A stretch of DNA of 64,000 bases from Orrella dioscoreae (GCF_900089455.2 NZ_LT907988.1:682001-746000), one strand, 5' to 3'; shown: positions 18,628-26,987, counted from the stretch's first letter. The notes: generated by a model not told the origin, from the letters alone. Numbers and translations are program-made.

Positions 18628-18670
18628 AAGAAAAACGGCGCCGGATGCGAATCCGGCGCCGTTTTTCTTT
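18628..18670. terminator. Bidirectional rho-independent terminator
   Basis: A long hairpin, ACGGCGCCGGAT / ATCCGGCGCCGT, has a 4-base loop, preceded by an A-tract and followed by TTTTTCTTT, so it works on both strands. It separates the converging permease genes and the D-2-hydroxyacid dehydrogenase operon. Confidence 0.95.
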
Positions 18671-18687
18671 GTTCAGGGGCCAGGCGG

Positions 18688-19656
18688 TCAGTAGCCGCGC
18701 GACGGATCGATCTCGTGCAGCGGTGCCTCGCCTCGTGCGACGCGCAGGATGTTCCCGGCGATCTGCGTGGCCGCCGATGCCGGAATGGCAACGGAAGCCA
18801 GGTGGGGCGTGATCAGCACGTTCTCCATGCGCCAGAGCGGATCGTCCGCCGGCAGCGGTTCGTGCGTGAAGACGTCGAGCGTGGCCGCGCCGATATGGCC
18901 GTCCCGCAGCAGGGCCGTCATGGCGGCCTGGTCGACCAGCGCGCCGCGGGCCACGTTGATGAGCGAGGCGCCGCGCGGCAGGCGTTCAAGCCGCTCGCGG
19001 CCGAGCAGCCCGTGCGTCTGGGGCGTGAGCGGCAGCATGATCACCAGGATGTCCGATTGGGCGATCACGGTGTCCAGGGCATCCATGCCCGCGTGGCAGC
19101 GCACGCCGGGGATCTCGCGCGGGCTGCGCGACCAGCCCAGCACGGTCAGGCCCTGGCGCTGCAGCTCGTGGGCGGCGTGTGCGCCGAGTTCGCCCAGTCC
19201 GAGCACGCCGACACGGATGTCCCGTGGCGAGCGGGGGTGGCGATAGGCCCATTCGCCACGGCGCTGGGCCTGCTCGAACCAGGGAATCTCGCGCGCGTGG
19301 CGCAGCGTGGCGAAGAGCACGTAGCCCGCCATCATGCGCGCCATGTCGGGGTCGGTGATGCGGGTGATCGGCACGTTGGCCGGCAGGTCCTTGCGGCCGA
19401 CCAGCGCATCGACGCCCGCGCCCAGGTTGATGATGAGGCGCAGGTTGCGCATGCTGTCGAAGAAACCCGCTGGGGGTTTCCAGGCCAGGGCATAGTGGAT
19501 CCCGGCCGGGTCGGTGACCTCGCTGGCATGCAGGATGCGCAGCGAGGGCAGGCAGGCATGGAGGGCGTTCTTCCAGGTATCGAAATCGTCGAAGGCGCTG
19601 TAGAACACCAGGGCGCCGCTGGGGTGTCCGGTCATGGCCTGGGTCCCGCCGCTCAT
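18688..19656 (-). CDS. D-2-hydroxyacid dehydrogenase (GhrA-like glyoxylate/hydroxypyruvate reductase)
   Basis: 322 residues. The NAD(P)-binding motif GLGELG is at 153-158. Family features include INLGAGVDAL (about 76-85), NVARGALVDQAAM with the catalytic Arg region downstream, and TPHLASVAIP near the C-terminus. It reduces 2-oxoacids such as glyoxylate or hydroxypyruvate to D-hydroxyacids, or the reverse. The ATG at 19654-19656 overlaps the stop of the AroQ-like gene (ATGA). It is the last gene of the minus-strand catabolic operon. Confidence 0.9.
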   Translation of the reverse strand: MSGGTQAMTGHPSGALVFYSAFDDFDTWKNALHACLPSLRILHASEVTDPAGIHYALAWKPPAGFFDSMRNLRLIINLGAGVDALVGRKDLPANVPITRITDPDMARMMAGYVLFATLRHAREIPWFEQAQRRGEWAYRHPRSPRDIRVGVLGLGELGAHAAHELQRQGLTVLGWSRSPREIPGVRCHAGMDALDTVIAQSDILVIMLPLTPQTHGLLGRERLERLPRGASLINVARGALVDQAAMTALLRDGHIGAATLDVFTHEPLPADDPLWRMENVLITPHLASVAIPASAATQIAGNILRVARGEAPLHEIDPSRGY

Positions 19657-20129
19657 CGGGGCGTCCTGACCAGGCGGGACATGGCGTCGATGGCGAGTTC
19701 GTAGCCTTCCCCGCCCAGTCCCGCGATGACGCCGTCGGCGGCCTTCGAGATATAGGAGTGATGGCGGAAGGGCTCCCGCCGCCAGATGTTGCTCATGTGC
19801 ACTTCGATGATCCGGCCCGGGAACGCCAGCAGGGCATCCAGGATGGGCACGGAAGAATAGGTCAGGCCGGCGGCGTTGATGATCAGGCCCGGGGCCTCGC
19901 CGCGCGCTTCCTGGATCCAGTCGACCAACTGGCCTTCATGGTTGGACTGCACGAAGCGCAGGGCCAGGCCCAGGCTGGCTGCCTTCGCTTCGCAGCGTTC
20001 GCGCAGCGCCGGGAAGCTCTCCGTGCCATAGGTCTTGTTGGCGTCGAGGCCATACAGGTTGGCATTGGGGCCGTTCAGGAACCAGATCGTGGGGCGGCCG
20101 GCATCGGCGGGCGCGGAGGGCAAGGTCAT
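19653..20129 (-). CDS. AroQ-like protein (type II dehydroquinase fold) with altered active site
   Basis: 158 residues. The fold is clear from FLNGPNANLYG (17-27), QSNHEGQLVDWIQ, and [18 protein letters not shown] (109-126). Type II dehydroquinases need an Arg and a Tyr on the flexible loop plus a His in the AGxTHTS segment. Here the loop reads LDANKTYGT: Y34 is kept, but Asp29 occupies the Arg site, and the His position is Y91 (LTYSS). N85, D98, H111 and R118 remain. A canonical AroQ is encoded at 31665-32099. ATGA overlaps join it to both neighbours, so it belongs to the catabolic operon and may have a new reaction. Confidence 0.88.
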   Translation of the reverse strand: MTLPSAPADAGRPTIWFLNGPNANLYGLDANKTYGTESFPALRERCEAKAASLGLALRFVQSNHEGQLVDWIQEARGEAPGLIINAAGLTYSSVPILDALLAFPGRIIEVHMSNIWRREPFRHHSYISKAADGVIAGLGGEGYELAIDAMSRLVRTPR

Positions 20130-20761
20130 GGTCGTGTCGTCTCGGGCTCATGGGGAAGGGTCGCCTGCAGGGCGGGCAGGGCGCGGAAGCTGGCTTCCCA
20201 GCCCGCGGCGGCGGGATGGCGGGCGCGCCAGTCGAGTTCGGGAAAGCGGAAGTCCAGGTAACCCAGCGCGCAACCCAGCGTGAGTTCGCCGATGGAGGGC
20301 GTGTCCAGGGCCAGGTTCGGCGCCAGGGTCTCGATCGTGTCCAGGCAGGCGGCGACCTTGGTCAGTTGCGCCTCGCGCCAGGCGGGCCATTGCCACTCGG
20401 GCGGCCGGGCCGTGGACTCGTAGCGCGCCAGCAGGGCTGCGTCGAGCAGGCCATCGCCCAGTGCCTGCCGCGTCAGCGCCTGCCAGCGTTGCGGCCCCGC
20501 GGCGGGAAACAGGTCGGGGTTCCCGCCCAGGTCGGCCAGGTACTCGCAGATCACGCGGCTGTCGTACAGCGGCTGTCCATCGGGCAGGATCAGGGTCGGC
20601 ACCTTGGCCAGCGGGTTGTGGACGGCGATCCTGGCGTCGCGCCGGATCGGGTTCGCCGCGCTGTCCAGCCATTCGATCCGGTCGGCCAGGCCGCAGAGGT
20701 GCGCGCAGGCCACGACCTTGCGGACATAGGGCGATGTCGGGGCGTAGAGCAACTGGAGCAT
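20126..20761 (-). CDS. Glutathione S-transferase family protein
   Basis: 211 residues from the ATG at 20761. The N-terminal thioredoxin-like domain begins MLQLLYAPTSPYVRKV (candidate catalytic Ser/Thr at 9-10), with the glutathione-binding VPTLIL and DSRVICEYL segments. The helical C-terminal domain follows (about 90-205). Its stop overlaps the start of the AroQ-like gene (ATGA), so both are translated from one message. The position suggests handling of an electrophilic pathway intermediate, or thiolytic or isomerase chemistry; the substrate is unknown. Confidence 0.92.
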   Translation of the reverse strand: MLQLLYAPTSPYVRKVVACAHLCGLADRIEWLDSAANPIRRDARIAVHNPLAKVPTLILPDGQPLYDSRVICEYLADLGGNPDLFPAAGPQRWQALTRQALGDGLLDAALLARYESTARPPEWQWPAWREAQLTKVAACLDTIETLAPNLALDTPSIGELTLGCALGYLDFRFPELDWRARHPAAAGWEASFRALPALQATLPHEPETTRP

Positions 20762-20792
20762 GGGGCGTCCTGATGGGGGCGGCGGGAAGGGG

Positions 20793-21797
20793 TCAGGGAT
20801 GCAGCACGACCTTGCCGAACACGTCTCCGCGCTCCAGCATCCGGTGTGCCTCGCCCGCCTGTGCCAGCGGCAGGCTGTCGCAGACGCGAGGCAGGACGCG
20901 GCCGTCCGCGACCAGCGGCAGCACGTGCCGCGCAATGGCCTGGGCCATGCGCGCCTTCTCGGCGGGGCTTTGCGGGCGCATCGTCGAGGAGTGCAGGCTG
21001 AGCTGCTTCTGCATCAGGACCAGCAGGTCCAGTTCGACCGTCGCACCTTGCAGGAAGGAGAGGCTGACGTGCCGGCCGCCAAAGGCCAGCGCCTGCAGGT
21101 TGCGGCGCACGTAGTCGCCGCCCACCATGTCCAGGACGACGTCCACGCCCCTGCCGTCGGTGTGATCCAGGCAGGCCTGCACGAAATCGGCATCGCGGTA
21201 GCAGAGGGCCGTGCTTGCGCCCATGTCCCGCAATGCGGGCAGGCGATCCGCCCTGCCGGCGGTGGCGATGACCCGGGCGCCCGCCGCATGGGCCAGGCGG
21301 ACCGCCAGGGTGCCGATGCCTCCCGCCGCGCCGTGGACCAGCACGGTTTCGCCCAGGCGCAGGCCGCCCAGTTCGAACAGGTTGTGCCAGACCGTGAACA
21401 GGCCTTCGGGAAGCGCGCCTGCCGCCGCATCGTCGAGCGTGGCCGGGACGGCCAGCGAATGGTCCAGGCGCGCCACGCACCAGGGCGCATAGCCGCCGCC
21501 GGGCAGCAGGCTCATCACGCGTTGTCCGAGCAGGTGGCCGGGCACGCCAGGACCGCAGGCCGCCACCTCGCCGCAGGCTTCCAGGCCCAGCACGTCGGTC
21601 ACGCCGGGCGCGGGCTTGGCCAGCCCTTCACGCTGCATGATGTCGGGCCGGTTGACGCCGGCTGCCAGCACGCGCAGCAGCACCTCGCCGTGGCCGGGTT
21701 GCGGGACGGGACGTTCAGCCAGCGCCAGGACGCTCGCGTCGCCGGGCGTGGTGGCGATGATGGCCTGCATGGCCGAGGGGATCGTCATCGGTGCCAT
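20793..21797 (-). CDS. NAD(P)H quinone oxidoreductase, PIG3-like medium-chain dehydrogenase
   Basis: About 334 residues from the ATG at 21797; a second ATG at 21788 is equally possible, and longer starts would run into the ATPase gene. The zinc-free MDR fold is shown by GVNRPDIMQREG (about 44-55), the cofactor motif HGAAGGIGTLAVRLA and the YRDADF segment. PIG3-type enzymes reduce quinones or enones with NADPH. It lies between the ABC ATPase and GST genes on the same strand with short gaps. Confidence 0.9.
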   Translation of the reverse strand: MAPMTIPSAMQAIIATTPGDASVLALAERPVPQPGHGEVLLRVLAAGVNRPDIMQREGLAKPAPGVTDVLGLEACGEVAACGPGVPGHLLGQRVMSLLPGGGYAPWCVARLDHSLAVPATLDDAAAGALPEGLFTVWHNLFELGGLRLGETVLVHGAAGGIGTLAVRLAHAAGARVIATAGRADRLPALRDMGASTALCYRDADFVQACLDHTDGRGVDVVLDMVGGDYVRRNLQALAFGGRHVSLSFLQGATVELDLLVLMQKQLSLHSSTMRPQSPAEKARMAQAIARHVLPLVADGRVLPRVCDSLPLAQAGEAHRMLERGDVFGKVVLHP

Positions 21798-21804
21798 GCG
21801 CGTC

Positions 21805-22923
21805 TCAGGCGGCATTGAAGACGCTGATGCCCTCGCCGGGCAGCGCAAGGCCGGTGACCGTGCCGACCGGCCATTGCCGCGGCGCGCTCAGTCCCGCCGT
21901 GCGCACCATGACGCGCTGGTTGCCCGCCACCGGAATGTCGACGTCGATATAGGAATCGATGTGGTCGCCCTGGAAGACATGGTTCACCACCGTGCCGCTC
22001 AGCACGGAATCCCCGTGCAGGGCCTCCAGGCGGATCTGCTCGGGCCGCACGTAGATATCCAGGCGCCGGCCTTCGTGCGAGCCTCCGACCAGGCGGTCGC
22101 GGTCGACGCGGATCAGGCCGGCGCCCAGGCGCAGCAGGATGCCGCCCGGATCGGCGCCGTGGTAGTGCGCCGGCAGGATGTTCACGTCGCCCAGGAACGC
22201 GGCCACGAAAGGATCCTGCGGGTTGCGGTACAGCTCGTCAGGCGTGGCGATCTGGCGGATGACGCCGCCGGACATCACCGCGATCCGGTCCGACATGCTG
22301 AGCGCCTCGCTCTGGTCGTGGGTGACGAACACCGTGGTCACCCCCAGCTTGCGCTGGATCTCGCGGATCTCGATCTGCATGGCCCCGCGCAGGCCCTTGT
22401 CCAGCGCCGAGAACGGCTCGTCCAGCAGCAACACCTTGGGGCGGATGACCAGCGCCCGCGCCAGCGCGACCCGCTGCTGCTGGCCGCCGGAGAGTTCGCG
22501 CGGCTTGCGCTCGGCCAGGTCGGTCAGTTTCACCAGCGCCATCGCCTCCTTCACGCGCCGCGCGATCTCATCGGGCGGCGTCCCGCGCATGCGCAGTCCA
22601 TAGCCGATGTTGCGCGCCACCGTCATGTGGGGAAAGAGGGCGTAGTTCTGGAACACGATGCCGATCTCCCGTTGATACGGGGGCAGGTCGGTCACCAGCT
22701 GGTTCTCGATGAAGATCTCGCCGTTGTCCGCTTCCGCGAAGCCGGCGATGAGGTTGAGCAGCGTGGTCTTGCCGCAGCCGGAAGGGCCCAGGAGGGTCAG
22801 GAATTCGCCGCGCTGGATCTTCAGCGTAAGCGACTGCAGCACGGTCTGCTGGCGGTATTTCTTGACGACGCCTTCGAGGCTGACCGCGCAGGAGGAGTCG
22901 GGAGGCAGGGGGCTGTTCTTCAT
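21805..22923 (-). CDS. Polyamine-type ABC transporter ATP-binding protein
   Basis: 372 residues from the ATG at 22923. Walker A GPSGCGKT is at 46-53, the Q-loop near Q92, the signature LSGGQ at 144-148, Walker B VLLLDEP at 164-170, and the H-loop in VTHDQSE. A C-terminal TOBE domain (about 285-370) is typical of PotA/CysA-type ATPases. It is the first gene of the minus-strand operon and almost certainly energises the permeases encoded at 16898-18614, since no permease lies beside it. Confidence 0.94.
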   Translation of the reverse strand: MKNSPLPPDSSCAVSLEGVVKKYRQQTVLQSLTLKIQRGEFLTLLGPSGCGKTTLLNLIAGFAEADNGEIFIENQLVTDLPPYQREIGIVFQNYALFPHMTVARNIGYGLRMRGTPPDEIARRVKEAMALVKLTDLAERKPRELSGGQQQRVALARALVIRPKVLLLDEPFSALDKGLRGAMQIEIREIQRKLGVTTVFVTHDQSEALSMSDRIAVMSGGVIRQIATPDELYRNPQDPFVAAFLGDVNILPAHYHGADPGGILLRLGAGLIRVDRDRLVGGSHEGRRLDIYVRPEQIRLEALHGDSVLSGTVVNHVFQGDHIDSYIDVDIPVAGNQRVMVRTAGLSAPRQWPVGTVTGLALPGEGISVFNAA

Positions 22924-23139
22924 GATTTGCAGAATACGGCAAGGGTCGGGCCACGACGCTTTGTCGATGCTGAGGCCCGGCATCGGAAAAAGCGAAAGCC
23001 GGCAGTGATTTGCTTTTTCCTAAGCCCAGCGTCCAAAAAACGAAGTTCTCTCGCCTGGCCATCTGGCTCACACTGCGTCGCATCGTCGGGTGCGCGGTTC
23101 CCGTGCCGGACCTGGTCTCGATACTTCCTAGGAAAGAAC
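22924..23139. promoter_or_regulatory. Divergent regulatory region ABC ATPase / flavin monooxygenase
   Basis: A perfect dyad GGAAAAAGC (22985-22993) and GCTTTTTCC (23012-23020) lies near the ATPase gene. GGAAAAAGCGA at 22985-22995 is identical to 15554-15564 in the other divergent region of this cluster. TTTTCCTAAG follows at about 23014-23023 and resembles TTTTCCTTAG in the other gap (minus strand, about 15680). AGGAAAG at 23130-23136 is the likely monooxygenase ribosome binding site. Confidence 0.5.
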
Positions 23140-24399
23140 ATGTCAGTTGAAAAAACCAATACGCTGGTGATCGGCGCCGGACAGGCCGGCGTTGCGATGA
23201 GCGAACACCTCGGTGCAATGGGCATCGCGCACATCGTCCTGGAGCGCAAGCGCATCGCCGAGCGCTGGCGCTCCGAGCGCTGGGACTCGCTGGTGGCCAA
23301 CGGCCCCGCCTGGCACGACCGCTTCCCGGGCCTGAAGTTCGATGACGTCGGACCGGATGTCTTCCCGCCCAAGGAGCGCATGGCCAAGTATTTCGAGGAC
23401 TATGCGGCCATGATCAAGGCGCCTGTGCGCACGGGCGTGGAAGTGCTGGGCGTCACGCGCAACGACAAGCGCCCTGGCTTCACCGTGACGACCTCGGCAG
23501 GCGTGATCGACGCGCAGCATGTCGTGGTGGCCACCGGCGCCTTCCAGATCCCGAGCTATCCACGGATCGTCCCGGCCGAAGCCGGCATCCAGCAGGTTCA
23601 TTCATCGGCCTACAAGAACCCCGCGCAACTGGCCGATGGCGCGGTGCTGGTCGTCGGCGCGGGCGCATCGGGCTCGCAGATCGCCGAGGAACTGCGCCAG
23701 GCCGGCCGCAAGGTCTATCTGTCGGTGGGCGAGCATTACCGCCCGCCGCGCGCCTATCGCGGGCGCGACTACTGCTGGTGGCTGGGCGCCCTGGGCATGT
23801 GGGACGAGGTCAAGAAAAAGCCCAAGCGCGAGCACGTCGCGTTCGCGGTGAGCGGCTATGACAACGGCAGGACGATCGATTTCCGCCGCCTGGCGCACTC
23901 GGGCATCGAACTGGTGGGCATCGCCAAGGACTATGCGAACGGCGTGATGAACTTCGAGGAAGGCCTGGCCCGCAACGTGGCGCAGGGCGACCAGGATTAC
24001 TTCGAAGTCCTGCGCGAGGCGGATGCGTACATCGAGCAGAATGGCCTGGACCTGCCGCCCGAGCCCGAGGCGTGGCAGCTGCTGGACGATCCGGCATGCC
24101 TGACGCAGCCGATCCTGAGCCTGGACCTGGCGCAGGCCGGCATCCGCAGCATCGTCTGGGCCACGGGCTTCAAGGTGGACTACAGCTGGGTGGGCCTCGA
24201 CATCTTCGACGACAAGGGCTATCCCGTGCACAAGCGCGGCATCACCCCCGAGAAGGGCATCTACTTCGTGGGCCTGCCGAACCAGACGAATCGTTCCTCG
24301 TCTTTCATCTGGGGGATCTGGCACGATGCCAAGTACATCGCCGATCACATCGGCATCCACCTGGATTACCTGGCGTACGAAAAGTCCGCCGGCGCGTGA
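23140..24399 (+). CDS. Flavin-containing monooxygenase (CzcO/YUCCA-like)
   Basis: 419 residues from the ATG at 23140. Two Rossmann motifs bind FAD (GAGQAG at 12-17) and NADPH (GAGASG at 173-178). VVVATGAF at 128-135 and HSSAY at 154-158 match the class B monooxygenase pattern related to FxGxxxHxxxY. These enzymes oxygenate nitrogen, sulfur or carbonyl substrates. It starts divergently from the ABC ATPase operon, and it is the only plus-strand enzyme of the cluster. I infer that it attacks the imported compound. Confidence 0.9.
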   Translation: MSVEKTNTLVIGAGQAGVAMSEHLGAMGIAHIVLERKRIAERWRSERWDSLVANGPAWHDRFPGLKFDDVGPDVFPPKERMAKYFEDYAAMIKAPVRTGVEVLGVTRNDKRPGFTVTTSAGVIDAQHVVVATGAFQIPSYPRIVPAEAGIQQVHSSAYKNPAQLADGAVLVVGAGASGSQIAEELRQAGRKVYLSVGEHYRPPRAYRGRDYCWWLGALGMWDEVKKKPKREHVAFAVSGYDNGRTIDFRRLAHSGIELVGIAKDYANGVMNFEEGLARNVAQGDQDYFEVLREADAYIEQNGLDLPPEPEAWQLLDDPACLTQPILSLDLAQAGIRSIVWATGFKVDYSWVGLDIFDDKGYPVHKRGITPEKGIYFVGLPNQTNRSSSFIWGIWHDAKYIADHIGIHLDYLAYEKSAGA

Positions 24400-24433
24400 C
24401 CCGCGCCGGCTGGCGCGGATCTCCCGCGGGTCA
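24397..24433. other. Inverted repeat spanning both convergent stop codons
   Basis: TGACCCGCG (24397-24405) and CGCGGGTCA (24425-24433) are perfect 9-base arms. The outer three bases of each arm are the stop codons of the monooxygenase gene (plus) and mtgA (minus). A nested alternative hairpin, CCGCGCC-GGCT-GGCGCGG, lies at 24401-24418. No T-tract follows, so this is a hairpin barrier rather than a standard terminator. Confidence 0.7.
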
Positions 24434-25174
24434 GGGGATCTGCACCATGTTCATGCGGCGCAGCAGCGTGCCGGTGCGGGCGTTCAGATAGGACGTGTTG
24501 CGGTGCTTGTCGTAGTAGCGCGGGTTGGGCAGCATGGCCGCCAGCCGGGCCGCCTGGCTGGCCGACAGCTGCGCGGCGCCCACGCCGTAGTAATGCTGGG
24601 CGGCGGCTTCGGCACCGAACACGCCCACGCCCCATTCGGCCACGTTCAGATAGAGCTCCAGGATCCGTTCCTTGGTCATGACGTGCTCGATCGTGTAGGC
24701 CAGCACCAGTTCCTGGCCCTTGCGCAGATAGCTGCGGTCGCCAGACAGGAACAGGTTCTTCGCCACCTGCTGGGTGATGGTGGAGCCGCCGCGCCGCTTG
24801 CTGCTTTCGCGGGCGGCCTGGCGCTGGTTGTACTCCCAGGCCTTGCGGATGGCGTCCCACTCCACGCCTTCGTGCTCGGTGAAGTTGGCGTCCTCGGAGG
24901 CGATCACGGCGCGCTTGAGGTTGCGGCTGATCTTGTCGTAATCGGCCCACTCATAGCGCAGCCTGGCATCCGGGTCCTCGGCCTGCAGGCGCGTGAGCTC
25001 CGCGCGCATCATGGCGCTGCCGCCCGGGTTCTGGTGCGCGTACCAGAACACCATGAAGAGGAACCACAGCTGGTACAGGATGGCCAGCGACACCAGCGCC
25101 ATGAGCGCGCCGGTGATGATGCGAAACCAGGACACGCGCCGAGGGGGCGCGCCACGCCGCGGCGAGGTGCTCAT
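24431..25174 (-). CDS. mtgA: Monofunctional biosynthetic peptidoglycan transglycosylase
   Basis: 247 residues from the ATG at 25174, which overlaps the aroE stop (ATGA). GT51 family: it polymerises lipid II into glycan strands at the inner membrane. One N-terminal membrane anchor (about 18-45), catalytic Glu E94 in SEDANFTEHEG, the GGSTITQQVAKN motif at 129-140, and the ELYLNVAEWG motif are present. There is no transpeptidase domain. Its place after aroE is a common betaproteobacterial arrangement. Confidence 0.95.
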   Translation of the reverse strand: MSTSPRRGAPPRRVSWFRIITGALMALVSLAILYQLWFLFMVFWYAHQNPGGSAMMRAELTRLQAEDPDARLRYEWADYDKISRNLKRAVIASEDANFTEHEGVEWDAIRKAWEYNQRQAARESSKRRGGSTITQQVAKNLFLSGDRSYLRKGQELVLAYTIEHVMTKERILELYLNVAEWGVGVFGAEAAAQHYYGVGAAQLSASQAARLAAMLPNPRYYDKHRNTSYLNARTGTLLRRMNMVQIP

Positions 25175-26040
25175 GCCGGCACCTCCGCGGGGCGGGCCAG
25201 GTCTTCGCGCAGGGCGGCCAGGACGGGCAAGGGGTCGGGCCGCAAGCCGTGCCAGATATGGAAGCTTTCCGCAGCCTGGCCGACCAGCATGCCCAGGCCG
25301 TCGTGCGCCTGCGCGGCGCCGTCGGCACGCGCCTGGCGCATGAACGGGGTCGGGGCGGCGCCGTACATCATGTCGTAGGCGTGCGCGCCCGCCGCATACA
25401 GCGCGGCGGGCAGGTCGGGAGCGGCATCGGCCAGGCTGCTGGCCGTGGCGTTGATGACCAGGTCCCAGCCCTGCGCGATGCCCGCGCCTGCCAGGCCCGT
25501 GGCATCCAGGCGCGTATCCGAGCCCCCCTGGGCCTGCCAGTCCGCCAGCAGTTGCAAGGCGCGCGCCTCGGTCCGGTTGGCGATGCGCAGGCGGGCGCAG
25601 CCGGCATCGAGCAGCGGTCCCAGCGCGCCGCGCGACGCGCCACCGGCGCCCACCAGCAGCACCCGGGCGCCGTCCAGCGGCGCGTCCAGCCGCTTCAGGT
25701 CGGCCACCAGGCCCACGCCGTCGGTATTGCAGCCGTGCAGCGCGCCGTCCTGGCGCCACAGGGTGTTGACGGCGCCCGCGGCGCGCGCGCGCGGACTCAG
25801 GTGCCGCGCCGCCAGCGCATGGGCTTCCAGCTTGAACGGCACGGTCACGTTCAGGCCCAGGCCGCCAGCGGCGAAGAAGTCCGCCACCGTCGCCGTGAAA
25901 CCGTCCAGCGGCGCTGCCAGCTTCTCGTACACGAGCGTCTTGCCGGTCTGGGCGGCAAACAGCGTGTGGATGCGCGGCGAGCGGCTGTGGGCAACGGGAT
26001 TGCCGACGACGGCGTAGCGGGCGGGAGCGGCAAGGGTCAT
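25171..26040 (-). CDS. aroE: Shikimate dehydrogenase
   Basis: 289 residues. It reduces 3-dehydroshikimate with NADPH. The N-terminal substrate site NPVAHSRSP (14-22), catalytic K70 in NVTVPFK, D107 in NTDG, and the NADP motif GAGGASRG at 131-138 are seen. It lies 29 bases after tonB and overlaps mtgA by four bases. Length and motifs are those of the biosynthetic enzyme; this is distinct from the catabolic cluster nearby. Confidence 0.95.
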   Translation of the reverse strand: MTLAAPARYAVVGNPVAHSRSPRIHTLFAAQTGKTLVYEKLAAPLDGFTATVADFFAAGGLGLNVTVPFKLEAHALAARHLSPRARAAGAVNTLWRQDGALHGCNTDGVGLVADLKRLDAPLDGARVLLVGAGGASRGALGPLLDAGCARLRIANRTEARALQLLADWQAQGGSDTRLDATGLAGAGIAQGWDLVINATASSLADAAPDLPAALYAAGAHAYDMMYGAAPTPFMRQARADGAAQAHDGLGMLVGQAAESFHIWHGLRPDPLPVLAALREDLARPAEVPA

Positions 26041-26069
26041 GGGGCTTCCAGGGTGGCGGAGGCGGGCGC

Positions 26070-26978
26070 TCAGGGCGCGCCGGCCTCCAGCCTGTCGTGG
26101 GTGAAATGCCAGGTGCGGGTGATCGACAGCAGATCGGTCTCGCGGGCGATGTCTGGCGGGAACGGCGGGAAGGGCGCAGCCAGTTGGACGATGCGGCGCG
26201 CCGCCTGGTTCAGTATCGCGTGCGGCGCGGGCCGGTCGATGTCTATCTGGGCGACGCTGCCATCGGCGCGCAGCGTGACGGTCATGCGCAGCGAGCCATA
26301 GAGGCGGCCCCGTGCCTCGGCGGGATAGTGGCGGGTGCCGGTCTGCTCGATGCGGGCCCGCCAGCCGTCCACGTATTGCGCATACGGCGAGGCCGACGTG
26401 GACGGCGCGAAGAAATGCTTGCGGGGGCGGGCGTTGTACTGCTTCACCTGCTCGCTCAGCGCGGCGGCCTGTGCGTTCTGCAGGACGGCGGGCTGGTCTT
26501 CGTTGTCGGCGCCCGCCTCACGGGTGTCTTCCCAGGCGCTGGCGCGCGGCTTGTCGGCGGGGGCGGCCCGGCGGCTTTCCAGCTGCGTCAGCAGCCGGCG
26601 CTGCTCGTCTTCCAGTTCGCGCTGGCGTTGGCGCAAGGCTTCCAGCACCACGGCCTGCGCCGCCTCGCCCGTATAGGGCAGCGGGCTTTGCGCGTGGCCT
26701 TCGGCATCGGCGCCGCCGCCATCGAGCTGCATCTGGGCCAGCAGCCTGGCCTGCGCGGGCGCCTCGGCGCTTTCGCGATTGACCAGCACCACCTCCAGGC
26801 CGCGGGCGGGCGGGCGGGCCGGATCGGGCAGGGCCGCGCCCAGGCTCAGCACGCCGGCGTGCACGGCCAGCGAGACCACGATGCCGAAACGCAGCCGCTG
26901 CCGGCGGGGCGAGGCCAGCCAGCGCAGCAGACGGTTCAGCGAAGAGGGGGCGACGGAGTGGGCTTGCACGCGCGCCAT
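26070..26978 (-). CDS. tonB: TonB family energy-transducing protein
   Basis: 302 residues. A single N-terminal membrane segment (about 31-50) contains the SLAVHAG signature with H40, the residue needed for coupling to ExbBD. A charged, partly coiled-coil linker (about 100-170, rich in RQRELEDEQRR) replaces the Pro-rich spacer of E. coli TonB. The C-terminal domain (about 205-300) contains YPAEARGRLYGSLRMTVTL and the DIDRPAPHAILNQAA pattern. exbB and exbD are not adjacent. It may serve as TonB or a TolA/TonB-like paralogue. Confidence 0.88.
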   Translation of the reverse strand: MARVQAHSVAPSSLNRLLRWLASPRRQRLRFGIVVSLAVHAGVLSLGAALPDPARPPARGLEVVLVNRESAEAPAQARLLAQMQLDGGGADAEGHAQSPLPYTGEAAQAVVLEALRQRQRELEDEQRRLLTQLESRRAAPADKPRASAWEDTREAGADNEDQPAVLQNAQAAALSEQVKQYNARPRKHFFAPSTSASPYAQYVDGWRARIEQTGTRHYPAEARGRLYGSLRMTVTLRADGSVAQIDIDRPAPHAILNQAARRIVQLAAPFPPFPPDIARETDLLSITRTWHFTHDRLEAGAP

Positions 26979-26987
26979 TTTACGAGG

